64,000 nucleotides of DNA from Caulobacter sp. 602-1 (GTDB taxonomy: Bacteria > Pseudomonadota > Alphaproteobacteria > Caulobacterales > Caulobacteraceae), in contig NZ_RRYI01000002.1 of assembly GCF_003931565.1 (NCBI RefSeq), positions 620,001 through 684,000 of the forward strand. The letters are read 5' to 3'. The first letter of the stretch is position 1; each line of letters begins with the position of its first letter. The translations under genes and the position numbers were made by a program. The notes beneath the pieces are model-generated. The model had not been told where the DNA came from. It saw only the letters and a list, made by a program, of their open reading frames with translations, and searched no databases. This document shows positions 28,412-37,054 of the stretch, piece by piece.

Positions 28412-30571
28412 CTACTCCCCGGGCCGGTACGTCTTCACCGCGTGGGCCTTCACGTCTTCAGGATAGAAGTAGACGTCCCGCAAATTCCCGAGGCTGTACC
28501 GCAGCGCCTGGTCGTTGAAGTGCGGGGAGGCGGGGTCGCCGCTTTCGCCGCCGGCCGAGATGGCGCGAGCCCGGACCTTGTCGCCGAACTCCACGACCGC
28601 CACGAAGCTGTTGCCCAAGGTGCCGTAGTATTTCTTGGTCCCCGGCCAGTGCTTGGCCCCGAACGAGGCCAGCGAACCCCATTGGGCCGAGGTGAAGGCC
28701 ACCGGGATGCTGGGCTTGTTGTCGTCGAAGGTCTGGACGATCGATCCGTCGTTGCGCTGGAAGCGGTTGATCTCGCCCCAAGGAGTCTTCCACGATCCGA
28801 AGTCGGCGGTCAGGCGATCCGAAGCCTCGGCCAGGGCGGCCAGCTTGTCGGCGGGCGAGAGCTTGTCGGCCATGTAGTCGTAAACACTCATCCCCGCCGC
28901 CTTGGCGGCCGGCGCGGCCTTGGCCCACATGGCCTCGCCCCAGAACACGGCCAGCGACGTCTCGGTCGAGCGCGCCGACCACTTGCAGTCCCAGGCCTTC
29001 AGGGCGGCGACCTGCTCTGCGACCTTGGGATCGGGCGCGGCGTCATACGCGGCGACCAGCGTCGGGACGAGGCGCGCGAAGGCCGTCAGGTACGGGTCGT
29101 ATGCTGCGTCGATCAGCCCCCCCAAGGTGAAGTCCTTGCGGTCCTTCAGCACCAGCGGCGCATGAAGCCCGCGCGGGTTCTCGCCGGCCTGGTCCATGTA
29201 CTTCGGGAAGTCGGCCTTCTTCGGGCTGTAGGGGCCCGCGGCGCCGTAGGGCCAGTTGTTGCTGTTGAAGACCCAGCCGTTCTTCGGGTTCAGCACGTGC
29301 GGGGCCTTGTCCAGCGGCGTCAGGCCCTTCCAGTCGGTGGCCGGGTCCGAGCCATCCACCGGCTTGGTGTAGTCGAAGCGGTCGTCGCGCACCGGGATGA
29401 ACTGCGGGTGCAGATAGGCGATGTCGCCCTTGCTGTCGGCGAACAGGGTGTTGTTCGAGGAGTTCGCCTTCAACTCGGCCACCTTCATGAAGCCGGCGTA
29501 GTCGGTCGCCTTGGTGCGTAGGAACGACTGTTCCAGCGCCGCGATCGGCTTGTTCATCAGGGCGATGCTGATCCACTTTCCGGCGGCCTCGCGGACGATC
29601 GGGCCATGGTGGGTCTTGAAGACTGTGAAGCGCTTCGTGGACATCGTCCCGTCGGCGGCGCGGTAGGGAACGGCGATCACCTCGCTCTTCAGCGGGCGCA
29701 GTTCCGAGCCGTACTTGTAGAAGCGCTGGCCGTTCTTCTCGACGATGGTCTCGGCGAACTCGTCGACGACGTCGACGCCGCTGGAGGTGTGCATCCAGCC
29801 GGCCTTGGCGTTGAAGCCCTGGTAGATGAAGAACTGGCCCCAGGTCGTGGCGCCATAGGCGTCGAGGCCTTCGTCACTGGCCACCTGCATCTCCGAGCGG
29901 AAGAAGAAGCTGGTGTGCGGATTGATCAGCAGCAGGGCGTGGCCGCCCAGGGTGTTGGACGGGGCGATGGCGATCCCGTTCGAGCCCTTGGGCTCCTTGA
30001 ACAGCAGGCCCTTCTCGTCGGCCGTCATGGCCAGTTGGCGCTGGCCGTAGAAGGCTTCCAGCTGGGTCAGGGCCACGCGCTCGATGTCGCCGCCGATGCT
30101 GCCCTCCGAGAAGCTGAGCGCCATCCACGGCTCGAAATGGGTGATGACCTTCGGCTTCACGTTCGGATGGGTGGCCAGGAAGAAGTTCAGGCCGTCGGCC
30201 CAGCCGTTCATCAGCGCCTTCAGCCAGACCGGGCTCTTGGCGTAGTCGGCCTTCAGCACGACGGGATCGATGAACAGCTTCTGGCGCAGATCCGCCCAGA
30301 TCGCCTTCTCGCCCTCGGCTTCGGCGGTGCGGCCCAGGGCGGTGATGAAGTTGGTCTCGACGCGGTTGAAGTCGTCCTCGGCCTGGGCGTAGGCCATGCC
30401 GAACACCGCGTCGGCGTCGGTCTTGCCGTGGATGTGGGCGATGCCCCAGTCGTCCCGAATGATCTGGACCTTGGCGGCCCGGGTCTTCAGGCGGGAGAGG
30501 TCATCCGCGTGGGAGGGAGCAGCCGCGAGCACGGCCGCGAGGGCCAGGACGCTGATGGATAGATTGCGCAT
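28412..30571 (-). CDS. Exported penicillin-acylase-family Ntn hydrolase
   Basis: About 719 residues from ATG 30571 (MRNLSISVLALAAVLAAAPSHADD, a Sec signal). The chain follows the penicillin/acyl-homoserine-lactone acylase plan: an alpha part opening VQIIRDDWGIAHIHGKTDADAVFGMAYAQAEDDFNRVE, a spacer, and a beta chain that should begin at the Ser in PKGSNGIAIAPSNTLGGHALLLINPH, freed by autocleavage. Conserved ANSSNNTLFADSKGDIAYL and WVFNSNNWPYGAAGPYSP follow. It hydrolyses amide bonds of acylated small molecules; candidates are acyl-homoserine lactones, beta-lactams or acyl-peptides. Sequence by eye cannot choose. A REP-like palindrome lies just upstream. Confidence 0.88.
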   Translation of the reverse strand: MRNLSISVLALAAVLAAAPSHADDLSRLKTRAAKVQIIRDDWGIAHIHGKTDADAVFGMAYAQAEDDFNRVETNFITALGRTAEAEGEKAIWADLRQKLFIDPVVLKADYAKSPVWLKALMNGWADGLNFFLATHPNVKPKVITHFEPWMALSFSEGSIGGDIERVALTQLEAFYGQRQLAMTADEKGLLFKEPKGSNGIAIAPSNTLGGHALLLINPHTSFFFRSEMQVASDEGLDAYGATTWGQFFIYQGFNAKAGWMHTSSGVDVVDEFAETIVEKNGQRFYKYGSELRPLKSEVIAVPYRAADGTMSTKRFTVFKTHHGPIVREAAGKWISIALMNKPIAALEQSFLRTKATDYAGFMKVAELKANSSNNTLFADSKGDIAYLHPQFIPVRDDRFDYTKPVDGSDPATDWKGLTPLDKAPHVLNPKNGWVFNSNNWPYGAAGPYSPKKADFPKYMDQAGENPRGLHAPLVLKDRKDFTLGGLIDAAYDPYLTAFARLVPTLVAAYDAAPDPKVAEQVAALKAWDCKWSARSTETSLAVFWGEAMWAKAAPAAKAAGMSVYDYMADKLSPADKLAALAEASDRLTADFGSWKTPWGEINRFQRNDGSIVQTFDDNKPSIPVAFTSAQWGSLASFGAKHWPGTKKYYGTLGNSFVAVVEFGDKVRARAISAGGESGDPASPHFNDQALRYSLGNLRDVYFYPEDVKAHAVKTYRPGE

Positions 30572-30588
30572 GATAGACCCCGAACCGC

Positions 30589-30612
30589 TCATCCCCGCGA
30601 AGGCGGGGATCC
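30589..30612. repeat. REP-like palindrome
   Basis: ATCCCCGC-GAAG-GCGGGGAT (30591-30610) with flanking TC and CC. This is the common proteobacterial intergenic palindrome form (CCCCGCGAAGGCGGGGATCC). It lies between the acylase start and the 3D-domain gene stop. A related but not identical element is at 62024-62065. Confidence 0.7.
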
Positions 30613-30660
30613 AAGCCGAGTCCGGGAGACAATTCTAGTCCGCGCGGCGCGCGGAGACCG

Positions 30661-31182
30661 CTATTGCGGCGGGCAGCCCTTGAATTCGCCGACCTTGCTG
30701 ACCGAGAGGCTGGAAAGGTCGAGACCGCGCAGGGCCTTCATCGAGCTGGCGCCGACACCGCTGAACAGGTCGAGCTTGAGACCCTTGATCGCGCCGCCGA
30801 TGTCGGAGGCGTACCAGTAGCCGTCGTGCTTGCCGCCGTCCGGCATCGGCAGACCGACGGTTTCCTTGATGAAGATCACGGTGCGGCGCGGGATCACCTT
30901 GGGATCGACCGCGACGGTGCGCATGGCCGCGACCTTGCAGCCCAGCGAGTCGAATGCGCGGATGCCCTTGGCCCCGGCGTGATACATCGTCGCCTTCATC
31001 GTGAACTCGACCGAGCCGGGCAGGGCGCCGCCGCTGAGGGCCGAGGTGATCAGGTCGCCGAGCGGGTCGACACGCGTCGCCTGAGCGGGCGCGGAATCCG
31101 CGGGAGCGGCATGAGCGAGGGCGGGAATGGCGAATGCGGAGATGACCGCGGTGGCCAAAATTCCGGCGAGCTTGCGTCGCAT
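30661..31182 (-). CDS. Exported 3D-domain (MltA-like double-psi barrel) protein
   Basis: About 173 residues from ATG 31182. Signal peptide MRRKLAGILATAVISAFAIPALAHA, a low-complexity linker, then the 3D domain named for three conserved Asp: FTMKATMYHAGAKGIRAFDSLGC, TVAVDPKVIPRRTVIFI, and YWYASDIGGAIKGLKLDLFSGVG. The same fold is the catalytic part of lytic transglycosylase MltA and of resuscitation/stationary-phase proteins, so a peptidoglycan-lytic role in the periplasm is plausible. Two Cys (in SLGCKV and FKGCPPQ) could pair. Longer in-frame starts upstream encode non-signal sequence. A TTGTCA-N17-TATCCA promoter lies 42-70 nt upstream. Confidence 0.85.
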   Translation of the reverse strand: MRRKLAGILATAVISAFAIPALAHAAPADSAPAQATRVDPLGDLITSALSGGALPGSVEFTMKATMYHAGAKGIRAFDSLGCKVAAMRTVAVDPKVIPRRTVIFIKETVGLPMPDGGKHDGYWYASDIGGAIKGLKLDLFSGVGASSMKALRGLDLSSLSVSKVGEFKGCPPQ

Positions 31183-31223
31183 CGAGGGTGTCCTCTTATC
31201 GGCGTGTCTGTCGGTTGGCGGCT

Positions 31224-31252
31224 TGGATATTCGGATCACGCACCCGTGACAA
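31224..31252 (-). promoter_or_regulatory. Candidate promoter of the 3D-domain gene
   Basis: On the minus strand TTGTCA (31247-31252), 17-nt spacer, TATCCA (31224-31229), 42 nt before the ATG. Confidence 0.45.
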
Positions 31253-31557
31253 CCCCGAGAGTCGATACGCCGCGGACCCCTTTCGCCAGATAAGCGAAAA
31301 AGCGACATGGATTCAGCCGCTTGAAGCGGAGCCTTGGAAGAGTCGATTTTCACCTTTTTTTGACGTCTCGGACGGAACCCGGCCGTGAACAGCGTGCTCT
31401 TCGCGACTCGCCATTCGGTTCCGGCGCGCCACGCGCGACCCGAAATACGGCGGCAATACAGGGCGGCTCTGGTCTCGGCGCGCGCGACGCTGGCCGACAG
31501 CGTCCTGGCGCCTTACACCCGGCTTGTCTGGCCTATCTGATCTTCGGAGCCTCTGCC
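31253..31557. other. Divergent intergenic region, 3D-domain gene / S1-P1 nuclease
   Basis: Non-coding space between two divergent exported-protein genes. It contains TTTTTTTGACGTC around 31355-31367, whose TTGACGT matches the Caulobacter -35 form, but I find no good -10 after it. Nothing else stands out. An open frame running through it into the nuclease gene has no protein character before the nuclease signal peptide. Confidence 0.4.
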
Positions 31558-32586
31558 TTGCGCCTTTCGTCCAGCCTGAAAGTCCTCGTCCTCGCCGCGG
31601 CCCTGTCGGCGCCAGCCGCCTCGGCGTTCGCCTGGGGAGCTTCGGGCCACCGCGTCGTGGGCGTGGTCGGCGCCGAGAGCTTCCCGGCCGACGTGCCGGC
31701 CTTCCTGCGCACCCCGACGGCCATCGCCGCCATTGGCGAATACGCCCGCGAGCCGGACCGTTGGAAGGGCTCGGGCAAGATCCACGACACCGACCGGGAC
31801 GCCGCCCACTTCCTGGACATCGACGACCAGGGCCGCATGTACGGCGGTCCGATGTTCACGGTGGCGACCCTGCCGCCGACCCGCGCCGACTACGAGAAGG
31901 CCCTGCAGGCCGCCGGCGTCGACAGCTGGAAGGCTGGCTACCTGCCGTATGCGATCATCGACGGCTACCAGCAGTTGGTGAAGGACTTCACCTACTGGCG
32001 CGTGCTGACCGCGGCCGTGAAGCTGGAGAAGGACAAGACCCGCCTGGCCTACTACAAGGCCGATCTGATCCGTCGCGAGGCGCTGCTGCTGCGCGATCTG
32101 GGCGTCTGGGCCCACTATGTTGGCGACGGCAGCCAGCCGCTGCATCTGTCGGTGCACTACAACGGCTGGGGCGACTATCCCAACCCCAACGGCTACACCA
32201 ACGCGCGCTCGACGCACTTCCAGTTCGAAGGTCCGTTGGCCAAGGCCCTGGGTGACGAGGCGTCGGTCAAGGCGCTGGTCCCCGCCTACAAGGCCTGCGA
32301 CTGCTCGATTGAGACCCGCGTGGTCGGCTATCTGACCGACACCTGGAAGCAGACCGAGCCCCTGTACCAGCTGGAAAAGGCCGGCGAGATGGTCGAGACC
32401 GATCCGCGCGCCAAGGCTTTCGTCCAGGCCCGCATCGCGGCTGGCGCGGCGGCCCTGCGCGACCTCGTCGTCGACGCCTGGAGCGCGAGCGCCAATGGCA
32501 CGATCGGCTATCGTCCCGAGATCAGCGTGGCGGACGTGGCGTCCGGCAAGGCCGATCCCTGGAACGACCTCTACGGCAAGGACTAA
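31558..32586 (+). CDS. Exported S1/P1-type zinc nuclease
   Basis: About 342 residues if it starts at TTG 31558, which follows CGGAG by 8 nt and gives a clean signal peptide (MRLSSSLKVLVLAAALSAPAASAFA). The mature protein then begins with Trp26, the residue whose N-terminus ligates zinc in this family. Other ligands are in WGASGHRVVG, AAHFLDIDDQGRMYGG and LRDLGVWAHYVGDGSQPLHLSVHYNGWGDY (His, Asp, His cluster). These enzymes cut single-stranded DNA/RNA and release 3'-phosphate; in the periplasm this would scavenge nucleotides. A longer reading of the same frame upstream is rejected for lack of signal or RBS. Confidence 0.9.
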   Translation: MRLSSSLKVLVLAAALSAPAASAFAWGASGHRVVGVVGAESFPADVPAFLRTPTAIAAIGEYAREPDRWKGSGKIHDTDRDAAHFLDIDDQGRMYGGPMFTVATLPPTRADYEKALQAAGVDSWKAGYLPYAIIDGYQQLVKDFTYWRVLTAAVKLEKDKTRLAYYKADLIRREALLLRDLGVWAHYVGDGSQPLHLSVHYNGWGDYPNPNGYTNARSTHFQFEGPLAKALGDEASVKALVPAYKACDCSIETRVVGYLTDTWKQTEPLYQLEKAGEMVETDPRAKAFVQARIAAGAAALRDLVVDAWSASANGTIGYRPEISVADVASGKADPWNDLYGKD

Positions 32587-32589
32587 AGG

Positions 32590-33036
32590 ATGCTGGCTTT
32601 CGGCGCGCCCGTCGCGGGCAAGACCTATATGGACCGCGCCGCCGCCTTCGGTATCGCCGAGAACAGCCTGGGCCAGATCGCACTGGCCCAGGTCACCAAG
32701 CCCGGCAAGGCGCCGTATTTCGACCTGCCTGGCGGAGCGGTGGACGGCGACGAGACCGAGCGGGAAGCGGTGGTCCGCGAGTTCGGCGAGGAAACCGGCT
32801 TGGTGGTCGAGGCTGGGGCGCTAGTCGAGATGGTCTCGCAGCTGTTCCTGAAGTCCGACGGCCAGCCGGTGCGTAACTTCGGCGGCGTCTATGTCGTCCA
32901 GGTCATCGGGGAGACCCCGGGCCTGAAGGTCGAGGACGACCACAAGCTGGTCTGGCTGGATCCGCGCGATGCGGTGGTCGCCCTCCGCCACGACGCCCAT
33001 TCGTGGGCGGTCGCGGCCTGGCTGCGTCGGGGCTGA
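32590..33036 (+). CDS. Nudix hydrolase
   Basis: A 148-residue protein with a complete Nudix box, Gly49 to Leu71: GAVDGDETEREAVV then REFGEETGL, matching GX5EX7REUXEEXGU. The family hydrolyses nucleoside diphosphates linked to another moiety. It begins 3 nt after the S1/P1 nuclease stop, so the two are probably one transcript: a nuclease plus a nucleotide-cleaning enzyme. The start codon ATG 32590 has an AAAGG immediately upstream, which is unusually close. Its stop TGA abuts the stop of the convergent UrcA gene, giving TGATCA. Confidence 0.9.
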   Translation: MLAFGAPVAGKTYMDRAAAFGIAENSLGQIALAQVTKPGKAPYFDLPGGAVDGDETEREAVVREFGEETGLVVEAGALVEMVSQLFLKSDGQPVRNFGGVYVVQVIGETPGLKVEDDHKLVWLDPRDAVVALRHDAHSWAVAAWLRRG

Positions 33037-33363
33037 TCAGGCGCCGGCGCGCTTGGCGATCCGCAATTGAGCGGCCTGCTGCTTGGTCAGCGCTTGCCGC
33101 AGGTCCTGGTGGAAGTCCATCAGGCAGGCCCTCGCCGACAGGCCAGTCAGTCCCTTGGCGTCACAAGCGCGGGTTCCGGCGGCGTGGGCGCGACGGGCGA
33201 ACTCGCGCGCGTCGGCGGGGTTCGACAGGGTCAGGTCGCCGACACGGATGCGGGCGATGGGCGTGGCCGGCTCGGCGGCGTGAGCGGCGGTCAGGCCGAT
33301 GATCGGGGTGGCGGCCAGGGCCAGGGCGGCGATGGCGGCGATGCGGTTGACGAGCTTGCTCAT
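33037..33363 (-). CDS. UrcA family exported protein
   Basis: About 108 residues from ATG 33363, with GAGGGA 8 nt upstream. Signal peptide MSKLVNRIAAIAALALAATPIIGLTAAHA, then a short domain (IARIRVGDLTLSNPADAREFARRAHAAGTRACDAKGLTGLSARACLMDFHQDLRQAL) with two Cys about 16 apart, likely a disulfide. This pattern is the UrcA family of Caulobacterales/Sphingomonadales, small periplasmic proteins without known function. Transcribed from its own region; the gap to 33494 (about 130 nt) shows no strong motif. Confidence 0.82.
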   Translation of the reverse strand: MSKLVNRIAAIAALALAATPIIGLTAAHAAEPATPIARIRVGDLTLSNPADAREFARRAHAAGTRACDAKGLTGLSARACLMDFHQDLRQALTKQQAAQLRIAKRAGA

Positions 33364-33493
33364 GATCTTGTCCCTCAATTCGTGTGGCCGCCGGTGGCGA
33401 TCCGTTGAATGAGGGTGTAGTCGCCGGCGCCGCGGAACACCCGTTACGACTGCTTCATGACGTCGATTTAAGTCTATGAAACGAAAGTAATAT

Positions 33494-33679
33494 TCAGCGC
33501 CTGCGCGTGGCCAGGGCCCAGACCGTCGCCGCGACCGAGGAGGCCAGGGCCAGCGCGCCGACGGCGTCCCAGACCCCGTCGCCCAGCAATGCGGCGACCA
33601 GGCCGAACAGGCTGAGCGCTGCGATCGCGGCCGGGGCGCGGAACACCTGCCAGAGGGTGAGGTGATGGCCCTTGCTCAT
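33494..33679 (-). CDS. Small membrane protein of the iron-uptake operon
   Basis: A 61-residue protein from ATG 33679 whose A-T-G-A overlaps the PepSY gene stop. Two hydrophobic helices (APAAIAALSLFGLVAALLG and AVGALALASSVAATVWALA) flank DGVWDA; the C-terminus is ATRRR, probably cytoplasmic. The N-terminus MSKGHHLTLWQVFRAP is seen in small proteins that follow PepSY-TM genes after TonB siderophore receptors. No function is known. It is too short and hydrophobic for more to be read from it. Confidence 0.78.
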   Translation of the reverse strand: MSKGHHLTLWQVFRAPAAIAALSLFGLVAALLGDGVWDAVGALALASSVAATVWALATRRR

Positions 33680-34764
33680 CGTGCGGGTTTCCGCTTGGCC
33701 AACCACAGATAGAGGCCCGAACCCAGGATCACGATGGTGGCGATGTCCAGCAGCGCCCAGAGGATCTTCAGCAGGAGGCCGCCATAGTCGCCGAAGTGCA
33801 GCGGTTGCGACAGCGACAGGGTCTTCACATACCACGGCGTCGGGGCGACGGCGGCCAACTGGCCGGTGCGGGCGTCGATCAGGGCCGGGGTGGTCAGGTG
33901 CGCGGTCAGCGGCGTGTCGCCATGGAAGAACACCGCGTAGTGGTGCTCGGTCGAATAGGTCGAGCCGGGGAAGGCCACGAACTGCAGCCGCATGCCGGGC
34001 AGGGCGAGCTTGGCCCGATCGACGGCGGCCTGCAGCGAGCTGCGCTGGCCGGCCGGCGCGGGCTGGTCATAGGCCTGCGTCAGTTCCTTCAGCGCCGTAT
34101 TCTTCCAGTAGTCGATGATCGGCGTCGCCAGGGTGTTGACGACGCCGGTCGCGCCGACGACCAGAACCCAGGTCAGGGTCACGGCGCCCAGCAGGTTGTG
34201 GTAGTCCAGCCAGCGCGTGCGCGCCTGCTTGCTGGCCCGCACGGCGCCGAACGGCAGCCGCCGCATGAACGGCGCGTAGAGCACCACGCCCGAGGCCAGG
34301 GCCATGATCAGCAACAGGCCCATCGCGCCCAGGAACAGCATCCCAGGCAGACCCAGGAACATGTCGGTGTGCAGCTGGAGCAGGAATTCCATGACCGGGT
34401 GGCCGGCCACCGAGGGGGCGGGCTCGCCGCTGGTCTGGTCGATGGGCTGGAAGCTGTAGACGCCCGCCCTGTCGCCGGGCTTGACGCTGGTGACATTCGC
34501 GACCGGCCGGTCCTCGTCGAAACTCATGAAGGCCGGGACCTCGCCCGGCTTACGGGCGAGGGCGGCGTTCAGCACCTGGTCGAGGTTCAGTCGAGGCCCG
34601 TCCGGATGGGCCGGGGCCCAGGCCTCGCGCATCAGGACATGCTCGATCTCGTGCTTGAACACCAGTGGCAGGCCGGTGACGCACAGCATCAGCAGAAAGG
34701 CGGTCGAGACCAGGCTCGACCACTTGTGAACCCACGACCAGGCGCGGAGCGTCCGGGCCTTCAT
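33676..34764 (-). CDS. PepSY-associated TM-helix protein
   Basis: About 362 residues from ATG 34764 (MKARTLRAWSWVHKWSSLVSTAFLLMLCVTGLPLVFKHEIEH). Four membrane segments: residues ~13-33, a segment around LFLGAMGLLLIMALASGVVLYAP, one at LLGAVTLTWVLVVGATGVVNTLA and the last LLKILWALLDIATIVILGSGLYLWLAKRK. Large periplasmic PepSY loops lie between them, and there is a conserved WVHKWSSLV opening with His. Relatives are encoded beside TonB siderophore receptors and are proposed to reduce ferric siderophores in the periplasm or inner membrane. Five nt downstream of the receptor gene, so same transcript and presumably same iron control. Confidence 0.88.
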   Translation of the reverse strand: MKARTLRAWSWVHKWSSLVSTAFLLMLCVTGLPLVFKHEIEHVLMREAWAPAHPDGPRLNLDQVLNAALARKPGEVPAFMSFDEDRPVANVTSVKPGDRAGVYSFQPIDQTSGEPAPSVAGHPVMEFLLQLHTDMFLGLPGMLFLGAMGLLLIMALASGVVLYAPFMRRLPFGAVRASKQARTRWLDYHNLLGAVTLTWVLVVGATGVVNTLATPIIDYWKNTALKELTQAYDQPAPAGQRSSLQAAVDRAKLALPGMRLQFVAFPGSTYSTEHHYAVFFHGDTPLTAHLTTPALIDARTGQLAAVAPTPWYVKTLSLSQPLHFGDYGGLLLKILWALLDIATIVILGSGLYLWLAKRKPAR

Positions 34765-34769
34765 TCGGT

Positions 34770-36935
34770 CTAGAAGTCCGTGGTGAGCGACAGACGCAGG
34801 GTGCGCGGCGCGCCCAGCGTCAGGTAGTTGGCGTTCGGATAGCCGCCGACCGCGACCCACTGGTCCTTGTTTCCCAGGTTCTCGACCCGGGCGCGGACCG
34901 TCATCGCCTTGCCGCCGGCCTGGAAGGCGTAGCGGACGCCAGCGTCGAAGCGGGTGAACGCGGCCAGGTCGACCGTATTGGCGCCGTTGGCCGGCTGCGA
35001 ACCGGTATGGACCATGCGGCCCTCGACGGTCAGGCCGGGGGCGGCCTTGACGTCCCACTCGACGTTCACATTGGCCTGGAAGTCCGGCACGCCAATCGGC
35101 GACTTGCCTTCCAGCGTGGCGTCCAGGGCGTGATTGACCTTGGCGTCCAGCCAGGTCGCGCCGCCCAGGACGCGCAGGCCCTCGGCGGGCTGGCCATAGA
35201 CGGTCAGCTCGACACCCTTGTTCTCCTGCTCGCCGCCCGAGGTGTATTGGCGGCTGCTGGCCACGAAGAACGCGTTGGGCTGCTTGACGCGGAACAGCGA
35301 GATCGCGCCGCCGAAGGTCCCGTGGTCGTACTTGGCGCCGACCTCGGCCTGCTTGCCTCGGAACGGCGAGAGGATGTCGCCGGCGTTGGCCACGGCGACG
35401 CCGTTGACCTGGGCCGGCGCGACTTGGCCGGGGACCAGGGCCTCGGCGTAGTTGGCGTAAAGTGAGACATGGTCGCTGGGCTTGAACACCGCAGCCAGCG
35501 CCGGAGTGGTGGCGTGGCCGTCATAGGCGGCGTTGCGGGCGCCGGTGTTGTAGTCGTACGAGCGCGTCTCGACGTCCTGATATCGCAGGCCGGCGGTCAG
35601 CAGCAGCTTGTCGTCGAGGAACGACAGGGTATCGGCGACGGCGACGCTGCGGTTCTTGGCGCGCTCGGTGACGTTCGGGTCCGACTTGCTGCCGCCGACG
35701 AAGAAGTTCGGGTTCGGGGCGGCGACATTGATGGGGCTATAGAGATCGCTGGCGAAGCCGGCGAAGTTCGAAAAGGCGTAGGCGTTCTTCGACTTCAGGC
35801 TGACCGAGGCGACCGAGGCCACCAGGCTGTGGCCGATCGAACCGGTCTGGAACTTGCCGCGCAGGCCGGCGTCGGCGGAGATGACCTCGTCCTTGCGGAC
35901 ATTGTCGAAACGGTAGGCGCTGATCACGCCGTTCGGCTGGGCCGTCGGGTTGGCCAGGACGTTGTCTTCCTTGCCCTTGCGGCCGCCGATCGCGGCCCAG
36001 GCGCTGACGGTGTCGGTCAGGTCGAACTCGCCGCGCGCCGCGCCGAACAGCTGGCGTTCGTCGGTATAGGTCCAGGGCTGGGCGAAATTCTCGCCGGCGT
36101 CCGGCGCCTTGGGGATCGCCCCGGCCGGGGTGACGGTCGGGCGCGGGGCGTCGATGTGGTGATCCTGGAAGCCGAGGTCGGCCGAGAAACGGGCGCGGTC
36201 GCCGCGACGGTCAAGACCCAGGCCCACCACCTTGAGATTGCGCTTCTCATTGTCGACGGCCGTTTCCCCGTCGCGCAGGCCAAGATTCAGCCGCGCGCCA
36301 TAGGCGTTGTTCTCGCCGAAGCGGCGAGAAACGTCGGCCGACCCATAGAATTGCGAGCCGCCGTCCCAGCCCGTCGTGAGGCGCGTCAGGGGCGCGGTGC
36401 CGGCGCGCTTGGGCATCAGGTTGAAGGCGCCGCCGACGCCGCTGCCGCCCGGGGCCGCGCCGTTCAGGAAGGCGTTGGCGCCGCGGAACACGTCCACGCG
36501 CTCGACTAGTTCGGCCGCCACGAACTGCCGGGGCAGCACGCCGTAGAGGCCGTTATAGGTCATGTCGTCGGAATAGACCGGGAAGCCGCGAACGACGTAC
36601 AGCTCCTGGAAGTTGCCGAAGCCCTTGGAGACCCGGACGGTCGGGTCGTTCTGCAGGACGTCGGCGATGCTGCGCGCCTGCTGGTCACGGATCAGTTCCT
36701 CGGTGTAGCTGGTGATGGCGAACGGGGTGTCCATGGTGTCCAGCGCCCCGAGCAGGCCGACGCGCGCGCCGGCCGCCACCTGGCCGCCCGAATAGACAGG
36801 GGGGAGGCGCACCTGCGAGCCGGTGATCACCACCTCGTCGACCTTCGTCTCCTCGGTCTGTCGCGCGAGGGCCGGGCTGGCCACGGCGGCGCCGAGAATG
36901 GCGGACGACAGAAGGAGAGCGAGGCGACGGGACAT
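34770..36935 (-). CDS. TonB-dependent siderophore receptor
   Basis: A 721-residue receptor, the usual siderophore-receptor length. Signal peptide MSRRLALLLSSAILGAAVASPALA, TonB box VDEVVITGS, plug with PFAITSYTEELIRDQQARSIADVLQNDPTVRVSKGFGNFQELYVVRGF and VERVDVFRGANAFLNGAAPGGSGVGGAFNLMPKRA. Barrel strands end in TLRLSLTTDF with C-terminal Phe. The plug pattern is that of FhuA/FpvA-like ferric-siderophore receptors. It heads a three-gene operon with the PepSY protein and a small membrane protein. Its promoter has a -10 inside a 25-bp Fur-like dyad only 11 nt before the ATG, so expression should rise on iron starvation. Confidence 0.93.
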   Translation of the reverse strand: MSRRLALLLSSAILGAAVASPALARQTEETKVDEVVITGSQVRLPPVYSGGQVAAGARVGLLGALDTMDTPFAITSYTEELIRDQQARSIADVLQNDPTVRVSKGFGNFQELYVVRGFPVYSDDMTYNGLYGVLPRQFVAAELVERVDVFRGANAFLNGAAPGGSGVGGAFNLMPKRAGTAPLTRLTTGWDGGSQFYGSADVSRRFGENNAYGARLNLGLRDGETAVDNEKRNLKVVGLGLDRRGDRARFSADLGFQDHHIDAPRPTVTPAGAIPKAPDAGENFAQPWTYTDERQLFGAARGEFDLTDTVSAWAAIGGRKGKEDNVLANPTAQPNGVISAYRFDNVRKDEVISADAGLRGKFQTGSIGHSLVASVASVSLKSKNAYAFSNFAGFASDLYSPINVAAPNPNFFVGGSKSDPNVTERAKNRSVAVADTLSFLDDKLLLTAGLRYQDVETRSYDYNTGARNAAYDGHATTPALAAVFKPSDHVSLYANYAEALVPGQVAPAQVNGVAVANAGDILSPFRGKQAEVGAKYDHGTFGGAISLFRVKQPNAFFVASSRQYTSGGEQENKGVELTVYGQPAEGLRVLGGATWLDAKVNHALDATLEGKSPIGVPDFQANVNVEWDVKAAPGLTVEGRMVHTGSQPANGANTVDLAAFTRFDAGVRYAFQAGGKAMTVRARVENLGNKDQWVAVGGYPNANYLTLGAPRTLRLSLTTDF

Positions 36936-36945
36936 GACGGATCCT

Positions 36946-36970
36946 GATATTGCGAGTGCGTCGCAATATC
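36946..36970. promoter_or_regulatory. Fur-box-like perfect dyad at the siderophore receptor promoter
   Basis: GATATTGCGA, 5-nt spacer, TCGCAATATC: perfect 10-bp arms. The core TTGCGA-N5-TCGCAA resembles alphaproteobacterial Fur sites. It covers the -10 and probable start site of the receptor operon. Confidence 0.75.
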
Positions 36971-36991
36971 TGCCATCCCAGGCTATGACAA
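36963..36991 (-). promoter_or_regulatory. Promoter of the siderophore receptor operon
   Basis: On the minus strand TTGTCA (36986-36991), 17-nt spacer, TATTGC (36963-36968). The -10 is within the Fur-like dyad; the -35 is within a second dyad (GGCTAT-GACA-ATAGCC, 36981-36996). Confidence 0.65.
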
Positions 36992-37054
36992 TAGCCCGAA
37001 CCTCTTCAGGAGGGTGGGGCGGCGATTTCAGCTACGTAAGGGGGAGGCGGGAGG

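Noticed and set aside
30396..30638. 80-aa open frame ending in PAKAGIQ
   Set aside because: The C-terminal phrase is the translation of the REP-like palindrome; the rest is antisense to the acylase gene.
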